From positions 1-6,377 of the forward strand of contig DMYC01000389.1 in NCBI GenBank assembly GCA_003482695.1: DNA of 6,377 nt. Reading direction: 5' to 3'. Each line of letters begins with the position of its first letter. The stretch's first letter is position 1. The notes beneath the pieces were generated by a model. The model searched no databases, was not told the origin of the DNA, and worked only from the letters and a program-made list of their open reading frames with translations. Source of the DNA: Clostridiales bacterium UBA8960. Lineage in GTDB: Bacteria; Bacillota; Clostridia; Peptostreptococcales; Acidaminobacteraceae. This document shows, in pieces, positions 1-3,983 of this stretch. Made by a program: the position numbers and the translations under genes.

Positions 1-1335
1 AAATTCAGTGCCTATATCGAGCTTCGACTTCACAGCAATTGTTCCACCCAGTTTTTTAATGCTTTCAAATGCAATATAAAGACCGATTCCGTCACCTTGA
101 ACATTCATCGCGTTTTCACATCTAAAATAGGCTTCGAACACTCTGGACAAATCTGATTCGGCAATTCCAATACCGGTATCGGATACCTTTATAACTAGGT
201 CAGCATTTGGTTCTAAAGTATAGTCGACAACGACTTTGTCATTTGATCGCGTGTATTTGTATGCGTTGGAAAGTAAATTGTAGATGACCTGACTTAACTT
301 GTTTCGGTCAGAGTATATGTTTGCTCTCTGTGTATTTGCCAAAGTAAGCGAAACGCGCTTTCTTTTATACTGAATGTGGAAGCCGTCAACAATTTGCTTC
401 AGCATCACACTGATGTCAAAGGATTCGTAATCGACGTTCTCAGAAAGTTCATCTGTATCTATAACTTCGCTCATACTGGAAAGAATTGAAGTGATGGCTT
501 CTATTTGATTGATGCATGTGGTAATTTCATCCTTCTTAAAATCAATGATTCCATCCTCATAGCCTTCGAGATGTGCCCTTATAATAGTCAGAGGTGTTCG
601 GGTCTGGTGAACCATTTCATCGATGGTGCGTTTGCGGCTTTTTTGTTTGAGCTTAAGACGTGAATTAAGCATTTCCAAACTTTGTTGGATGGTCCGAATT
701 TCTTTTACACCTGACCGTACGAAGTCTGTCTTATCTCCCAGCTCGATATCAAGTGCAAGTTTGGCGGTATAACGTAGGTCTTTGCTCATTCGTCGACTGA
801 TAAATACACCGACGATGATTATTACGCAAAGCACAATCCCAAAAGAAACGAGGCTGCTTGTCACAAGAGAATAAGTGAACCGTCTTGTCTTAAACGACTC
901 ACCGATTGAGCTATATCTTGTTACGTTTAAATAGCCAAAATCGACTGATCCATCACCGATCTCAAAATAATCGACCTCTTCATCGACATCATCTTGTGAG
1001 TATCGCATCATCCTAGACGACATCATGCTCATAGGAAAGAATTCTCTTCCTACATCAGCCAGTAGTTCGCCTTCAATATTATATAATCTGATTCGAGTGA
1101 TCGGATCTTGTAAATGTGTTTCAAGCTGAACTTCCATCTGTCTACGGGTCAAGCTTAAATCTTGGAGCGCATTTTTTGAAAATGCCACGACTTGAGCGAT
1201 ATGTTCATTATAGTTTTCTATGGAGTAATCGACATAAAACCGGTTGACCAAAGCACCAAATAGGATACTGTTGATTGCAACAGAAAAAATGGCGCTGATT
1301 ACCAGGATGATTAACCACTGCCGCATAACCGTCAT
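1..1335 (-). CDS. Sensor histidine kinase (HisKA/HATPase_c), 3' end cut by window edge
   Basis: Membrane histidine kinase expected to autophosphorylate on His and pass phosphate to the regulator encoded just upstream. It reads open for 445 codons to the window edge. TM1 is near residues 6-30, an extracytoplasmic loop spans about 31-152, TM2 is near 154-179, and a HAMP-like linker follows. The H-box has phospho-acceptor H243 in HQTRTPL. The N-box is YNLLSNAYKYT (N357), G1 is DTGIGI (D386), the F-box is VFEAYFR (399-405) and G2 is GDGIGL (414-419). The last readable residues, GTEF, normally lie a few residues before the C-terminus, so little is missing. The ATG at 1335-1333 overlaps the regulator stop (ATGA), and GGAGGTGAG at 1349-1341 lies 5 nt upstream. 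The loop carries a Met cluster (M102, M104, M105, M109, M110). Gln replaces the usual Glu after the active His, as in some TctE-like kinases. The signal is not determinable; the Met cluster hints at Cu(I)/Ag(I). Confidence 0.95.
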   Translation of the reverse strand, partial: MTVMRQWLIILVISAIFSVAINSILFGALVNRFYVDYSIENYNEHIAQVVAFSKNALQDLSLTRRQMEVQLETHLQDPITRIRLYNIEGELLADVGREFFPMSMMSSRMMRYSQDDVDEEVDYFEIGDGSVDFGYLNVTRYSSIGESFKTRRFTYSLVTSSLVSFGIVLCVIIIVGVFISRRMSKDLRYTAKLALDIELGDKTDFVRSGVKEIRTIQQSLEMLNSRLKLKQKSRKRTIDEMVHQTRTPLTIIRAHLEGYEDGIIDFKKDEITTCINQIEAITSILSSMSEVIDTDELSENVDYESFDISVMLKQIVDGFHIQYKRKRVSLTLANTQRANIYSDRNKLSQVIYNLLSNAYKYTRSNDKVVVDYTLEPNADLVIKVSDTGIGIAESDLSRVFEAYFRCENAMNVQGDGIGLYIAFESIKKLGGTIAVKSKLDIGTEF

Positions 1336-2018
1336 GTCAACTCACCTCCAAACACATAACCTACGCCATACTTTGTTATCAGTATTTTTGGATGTTTTGG
1401 ATCGATCTCGATTTTTTGCCTGATCCGCTTGATGTAGCTGTCAATGTTTCTATCATACCCATCATAATCTTGACCAAATGCCTTTTCGATCAATTGCTCA
1501 CGTGTGAGGACTCGCCCTTGATTTTGGAAAAGAACCAACAGCAGTTGATACTCCGCGCCGGTTATGGTTATTTCATCGCCTTTTCTATACAATGTCATGC
1601 GCTCTTCATGTAAAATCAAATCGAAACAGGCATATGTTTTCTCTTCAAGCTCACCATAGGTTCGTTTAAGCATTCTTTTGATTCTCAAAATCAACTCTTT
1701 CATACTGAATGGCTTAAGAACATAATCATCCACACCAAGATTAAACCCCTTGATTCGATCCATTTCTTCTTGTTTTGCTGTCACCATGATTACGGGGATT
1801 TCAGAAGTCTCACGAATAGCACTTAATACTTCGTACCCATCAATCCCCGGCATCATGATATCGAGCAGAATAAGATGCAGTGTCGTTTTGTTGAATATTT
1901 CCATAGCCTCAAAGCCGTTGTTGGCACTATAGACCACGTAACCTTCCTTGCTGAGATACATATTCATGATATTTTTGATTTCTACTTGGTCTTCAACAAT
2001 CAAAATTTTATAAATCAA
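1332..2018 (-). CDS. OmpR/PhoB-family response regulator
   Basis: Cytoplasmic DNA-binding regulator of 228 aa, the normal length for this family. The receiver domain (about 1-118) has the acidic pair E9/D10, phospho-acceptor D53 in LLDIMMPG, switch residue T80 in VTAK and K102 in LKPF. The winged-helix domain (about 128-226) shows TGAEYQLL, LTREQL, the IDSYIKRIRQKI recognition-helix region and the terminal TKYGVGYVF. The start is TTG at 2018-2016: TGA is the codon just before it in frame, and GGGGTGA (2029-2023) sits upstream. No ATG occurs in frame before codon 18, which lies inside the receiver fold. It overlaps the kinase gene by 4 nt, so the two are surely translated together and form a cognate pair. 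It lies 31 nt after the SHOCT gene. Targets are unknown; autoregulation of the operon from the 2497-2647 region is plausible. Confidence 0.97.
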   Translation of the reverse strand: MIYKILIVEDQVEIKNIMNMYLSKEGYVVYSANNGFEAMEIFNKTTLHLILLDIMMPGIDGYEVLSAIRETSEIPVIMVTAKQEEMDRIKGFNLGVDDYVLKPFSMKELILRIKRMLKRTYGELEEKTYACFDLILHEERMTLYRKGDEITITGAEYQLLLVLFQNQGRVLTREQLIEKAFGQDYDGYDRNIDSYIKRIRQKIEIDPKHPKILITKYGVGYVFGGELT

Positions 2019-2022
2019 TCAA

Positions 2023-2029
2023 TCACCCC
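2023..2029 (-). promoter_or_regulatory. Shine-Dalgarno supporting a TTG start
   Basis: The minus strand reads GGGGTGA followed by TTGA and then TTG (2018-2016). The segment GGGGTGAT matches the anti-SD complement GAGGTGAT at 7 of 8 positions. Together with the in-frame TGA immediately before the TTG, it fixes the regulator start. A second TTG four bases upstream (2022-2020) is out of frame. Confidence 0.75.
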
Positions 2030-2049
2030 GCTTGGAGAAAAATACGCGA

Positions 2050-2304
2050 TTATTTCAACAACAGTATTTCTCTTTTTCTTAGATATTCTTCTTCCGTAAT
2101 TTCGCCCTTAACCAATTTGATTTTTAGAATCTCGAGCGCATCCGAATTTTGATGCTTCACTTTGTCTTTTGATTTTATAAACAAGATGACAATTAGAGCT
2201 GCGATTACAAATAACATTAGCATGCCACCCCACATAAACCAAGGTGACGAACCAAACCAATCAAAACAACCTCTTGCACCATAATACCCTCTACCGTACA
2301 TCAT
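2050..2304 (-). CDS. Small SHOCT-domain membrane protein, 84 aa
   Basis: Short protein with three parts: an aromatic/Gly/Met-rich N-terminus (MMYGRGYYGARGCFDWFG), one hydrophobic segment at about residues 27-46 (MLMLFVIAALIVILF), and a C-terminal SHOCT motif at about 57-84 (ALEILKIKLVKGEITEEEYL). SHOCT (short C-terminal domain) is a small helical motif of unclear function, often found at the end of bacterial membrane proteins. The ATG at 2304 is preceded by a GAGGTGA-type ribosome binding site; the next codon is also ATG. The gene lies 12 nt after the 59-aa gene and 31 nt before the response regulator, so it is part of the same minus-strand operon. Similar small SHOCT proteins are common next to two-component and metal-efflux genes, but nothing here shows a biochemical role. 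A part in envelope sensing or anchoring is a guess. Confidence 0.9.
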   Translation of the reverse strand: MMYGRGYYGARGCFDWFGSSPWFMWGGMLMLFVIAALIVILFIKSKDKVKHQNSDALEILKIKLVKGEITEEEYLRKREILLLK

Positions 2305-2316
2305 TTATCTCACCTC

Positions 2317-2496
2317 TCACTCATTAATCGTTTTCTTTAGCTTTTGGTACATCTCTTCATCAATCTCACCTTGGATGTATCTCTTCTTCAAAATTTCATT
2401 TGCACTTTCGGCAAAATTTTCAGTGGAGACAGACTTTTTTTTCCAAATGATTTCATACACGATGTAGACCACGATTATCAACAATATAAACATCAT
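2317..2496 (-). CDS. 59-aa membrane-anchored SHOCT-like peptide, operon leader gene
   Basis: Short open frame beginning MMFILLIIVVYIVYEIIWKK and ending in a SHOCT-like tail (ANEILKKRYIQGEIDEEMYQ), stop TGA at 2319-2317. One N-terminal membrane segment (about 2-18) is followed by a basic stop-transfer (KKK), a short linker and the C-terminal motif. The tail is visibly paralogous to that of the next gene: EILKKRYIQGEIDEEMY versus EILKIKLVKGEITEEEY. It has an AAAGGTGG ribosome binding site about 7 nt before the first ATG; the second ATG (2493) is an equally possible start. It is the first gene of the minus-strand operon, 12 nt from the 84-aa gene. The real-gene call rests on the RBS, TM plus SHOCT architecture and operon spacing. 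The function is unknown. Confidence 0.88.
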   Translation of the reverse strand: MMFILLIIVVYIVYEIIWKKKSVSTENFAESANEILKKRYIQGEIDEEMYQKLKKTINE

Positions 2497-2647
2497 AAGA
2501 TTGCCACCTTTCTCAATCGATCAATCAATCCGTTCAATGATACCTAACTTTAGATTAACAGAAGAATGTGGCACAATTATGACATGTGAGAACCCGCTAG
2601 AGGGGATAATACAATTATATCACAAATAATTCTTCAGGGTTGAATGT
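2497..2647 (-). promoter_or_regulatory. Upstream region of the SHOCT/two-component operon
   Basis: This stretch must carry the operon promoter, since a terminator lies immediately upstream. On the minus strand the best -10 is TATAAT inside GATATAATTG (about 2620), but no good -35 sits 16-18 nt before it, which would suit activator-dependent transcription. Two other elements are visible. One is a dyad CCC-G-CTAG-A-GGG at 2593-2604. The other is an 11-bp-spaced direct repeat of GTTA at 2544-2559, the spacing typical of OmpR-family sites. Neither is proven to be an operator. Confidence 0.4.
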
Positions 2648-2691
2648 AGAAGAAAAGCATACCTCAAACTACAAAGATACGCTTTTCTTCT
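2648..2691 (-). terminator. Minus-strand stem-loop terminator after the stalk-domain gene
   Basis: A perfect 11-bp inverted repeat (AGAAGAAAAGC at 2648-2658, GCTTTTCTTCT at 2681-2691). In the minus-strand RNA it extends inward to 16 bp through two G.U pairs, with a 12-nt loop. On the plus strand the same positions are A.C mismatches, so the structure is built for the minus transcript. It starts 13 nt past the stop of the gene at 2705-3598. The 3' arm is U-rich but no long U tract follows, so efficiency is uncertain. Confidence 0.75.
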
Positions 2692-2704
2692 CTAAACATT
2701 CTTA

Positions 2705-3598
2705 TTAATGTACATGTTCTTCAGCTTTTGCTTCTGCACCTTGGGGCGTAGGCTCTGAAGCTGTTTTTTTCTCAGCTGTTATGTCTTTATGTTTTAGTTC
2801 AATCATTTGAATACTTTCATGATACTCAGATTCTAGTCCAAGCATCTCTGCCATAAAATTAAGTGGACCATACATATTGCCTTTCATGGATACAACAACT
2901 GAATCAAGCATGACCTCTTTATCATTTACATGTGCCATGTTGCTACCCAAATGAAGCTTTACGGTCAAGTCACCTTTTTTCATAGTGACACTCTTCGTTT
3001 CTGCATGCCATTCAATTGTTGCCTTGTACGCTTCCGCCATTCCTTTTACTGGGACCATGATTTTGTTGTCTTTCATGATTAGCGGTGCATTTAAGTTGAA
3101 CTTATGTCCTTTCGAGTAAAGATCTTCTGGAGACATGACTTTGATGTCTGGAAACATTTTGGAGATTTCTTTTTTCAATTTCATGTTCTTCATTAAGGTT
3201 TCAGAATCAATCTCTAGATGAACCGCTTTCTTTAGTGCTTTCATAGCAGTCAAGAAATCTGTGTGTTTCGCTTTAATCGCTTCTTTAGTCGATGCGATCT
3301 CTGCTTCAAGGGCCATCATTTTTTCTTTTTCATCAATTTCTTTTGCCGTGTGATGCTGTTTTTCAAGATCGGCAAGTGTTGTTGTCAGCTGCTTTGTTTC
3401 TTGTTTCATTGTCGCCAAAAGTGCTTCAAGCTCTAACCGATCTTCAGTCGCTGTTTCCATCTTCGTCATTTCCATTTTTTTCGGCTCGGTGGTCTCACCC
3501 TCTTTTTTCATCATGTCACTCGCAAATGATGTGTTCGATGAGATGGTAATTCCAGCGACGAGGAGCATCGCAAGTAAGCGTGGGTATTTTTTAATCAT
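2705..3598 (-). CDS. Exported Met/His-rich coiled-coil protein with copper-amine-oxidase-type stalk domain
   Basis: 297-aa protein. The signal peptide is residues 1-26 (MIKKYPRLLAMLLVAGITIS, likely cleavage after SFA). A Lys/Glu/Met-rich linker (28-50) follows, then a charged helical region likely to be coiled coil (about 51-120). A two-repeat stalk domain (about 165-265) resembles the copper amine oxidase N-terminal fold: 'apLimkdnkiMVPVKGMAEA..ATIEWH..TKSVTM' and then 'vvvSMKGNMYGPLNFMAEMLG'. The Ala/Glu/Lys tail ends EEHVH. I chose ATG 3598 because AAGGAG lies 6 nt upstream and a signal peptide follows; an upstream in-frame extension to 3727 lacks both. The mature protein has about 24 Met, about 12 His and no Cys. 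Despite its name the stalk domain does not itself imply copper binding; in Firmicutes it is usually a cell-surface module. Monocistronic, ending at the hairpin at 2648-2691. A metal-buffering or envelope role is inference. Confidence 0.92.
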   Translation of the reverse strand: MIKKYPRLLAMLLVAGITISSNTSFASDMMKKEGETTEPKKMEMTKMETATEDRLELEALLATMKQETKQLTTTLADLEKQHHTAKEIDEKEKMMALEAEIASTKEAIKAKHTDFLTAMKALKKAVHLEIDSETLMKNMKLKKEISKMFPDIKVMSPEDLYSKGHKFNLNAPLIMKDNKIMVPVKGMAEAYKATIEWHAETKSVTMKKGDLTVKLHLGSNMAHVNDKEVMLDSVVVSMKGNMYGPLNFMAEMLGLESEYHESIQMIELKHKDITAEKKTASEPTPQGAEAKAEEHVH

Positions 3599-3604
3599 AT
3601 GAGT

Positions 3605-3610
3605 CTCCTT
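3605..3610 (-). promoter_or_regulatory. Shine-Dalgarno of the stalk-domain gene
   Basis: AAGGAG on the minus strand, 6 nt before ATG 3598. It decides the start in favour of the signal-peptide methionine over the longer frame that begins at 3727. No convincing promoter could be assigned upstream: TATATT near 3638-3643 is a possible -10 but has only a poor -35. Confidence 0.85.
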
Positions 3611-3661
3611 AGTTTTACTTTTTTTAAGTGCTTTTCCAATATACCGTACACTTGTGAAGAT

Positions 3662-3678
3662 ATGATGAAGGTGATCAT
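3662..3678. other. Imperfect palindrome in the divergent intergenic region
   Basis: ATGAT and ATCAT half-sites separated by 7 bp, with an inner A/T pair also matching. It lies between the stalk gene start (3598) and the -35 of the plus-strand promoter (3721), a position where a repressor or activator could act on either gene. No known operator consensus is matched. Confidence 0.3.
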
Positions 3679-3720
3679 TTTTTTTTACAGATAAAAACAC
3701 GAAATGTTTCTGACGAGTAT

Positions 3721-3749
3721 TTGACAAAGTATAACGAATATTGCATAAT
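3721..3749 (+). promoter_or_regulatory. Sigma-A-type promoter for the riboswitch / GGDEF-EAL gene
   Basis: -35 TTGACA (3721-3726, exact consensus), 17-nt spacer, -10 CATAAT (3744-3749, 5 of 6). The predicted start of transcription is about G3756-G3757, some 27 nt before the riboswitch aptamer. The leader to the start codon would be about 175 nt. Confidence 0.82.
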
Positions 3750-3782
3750 GAATTTGGTACTCAAGACCTAACTTTTAAAATG

Positions 3783-3860
3783 AAAAAAGGCAAACTTATC
3801 GCGAGGTAAGGACGCAAAGCTAAAGGGTCTTCTAATATAAAGAAGACAGCCAGTTGCCAA
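3783..3860 (+). ncRNA. Cyclic di-GMP-I (GEMM-I) riboswitch aptamer
   Basis: This is a cis-acting RNA that binds cyclic di-GMP. It shows the GEMM-I hallmarks in order. P1 5' strand GGCAA (3789-3793) pairs with UUGCC (3854-3858). A 6-bp helix, CUUAUC/GGUAAG (3795-3800 with 3805-3810), is capped by the GNRA tetraloop GCGA. The conserved GGACGCAAAGC is at 3810-3820. A 7-bp helix, GUCUUCU/AGAAGAC (3827-3833 with 3841-3847), carries a 7-nt loop. The junction CAGCCAG closes with UUGCC. By alignment from memory to the Vibrio Vc2 aptamer, the ligand-contacting G20 position appears to be G (3789), favouring cyclic di-GMP over 3',3'-cGAMP. It lies in the leader of a GGDEF-EAL gene, making a direct feedback circuit. 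No intrinsic terminator (hairpin plus U tract) follows it, so control is probably translational. Confidence 0.94.
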
Positions 3861-3983
3861 ATGAATATTATCGTGCAAACTTAAAGCAGCATTTCAAATT
3901 TGGCAAAGTATCACAGAAAAAGGAGTTAATTATGAGGAAGCGAAGAAATATCATCAAATTATTTCAGCTCCTATACTTGCCAA
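3854..3983 (+). promoter_or_regulatory. Putative translational expression platform of the riboswitch
   Basis: Segment B TTGCCAAAT (3854-3862) contains the 3' strand of P1 and is a perfect 9-nt complement of segment C ATTTGGCAA (3898-3906). Segment C is also complementary over 7 nt to segment D TTGCCAA (3977-3983), inside codons 16-18. Inside the C:D stem, AGGAGTT (3921-3927, the Shine-Dalgarno) can pair with AGCTCCT (3966-3972) through 7 bp including one G.U, leaving the ATG in the loop. Pairing A:B (ligand bound) frees C for C:D and hides the SD; pairing B:C (no ligand) frees the SD. The complementarity is seen directly; the switching logic is inference. Confidence 0.5.
3917..3925 (+). promoter_or_regulatory. 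Shine-Dalgarno of the GGDEF-EAL gene
   Basis: AAAAAGGAG ending 6 nt before ATG 3932. It decides the start at 3932 rather than a TTG at 3854, which lies inside the riboswitch P1 strand and has no ribosome binding site. Confidence 0.85.

Noticed and set aside
1392..2099. Open frames on the plus strand opposite the response regulator
   Set aside because: They lie antisense to a clear gene, overlap one another and have no recognisable domains or ribosome binding sites.
2012..2531. ATCA/GATT short repeats near 2012-2024 and 2512-2531
   Set aside because: Only a few imperfect tetranucleotide units in two leader regions; not a meaningful repeat array.
3599..3727. 43-residue N-terminal extension of the stalk-domain protein
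   Set aside because: It would bury the signal peptide, lacks a ribosome binding site and crosses an A9 run; AAGGAG before ATG 3598 is clear.
3763..3831. Pairing of leader AAGACC (3763-3768) with GGTCTT (3826-3831) as an alternative aptamer fold
   Set aside because: Only 6-7 bp, and it would break a well-formed 7-bp aptamer helix; likely chance.
3861..3884. Seven-codon upstream reading frame (MNIIVQT) just after the aptamer
   Set aside because: No Shine-Dalgarno upstream, and the sequence is better explained as part of the switching segment B.
3854..3931. N-terminal extension of the GGDEF-EAL protein from TTG 3854
   Set aside because: It starts inside the riboswitch P1 strand with no ribosome binding site, whereas AAAAAGGAG stands 6 nt before ATG 3932 and TM1 follows at a normal distance.
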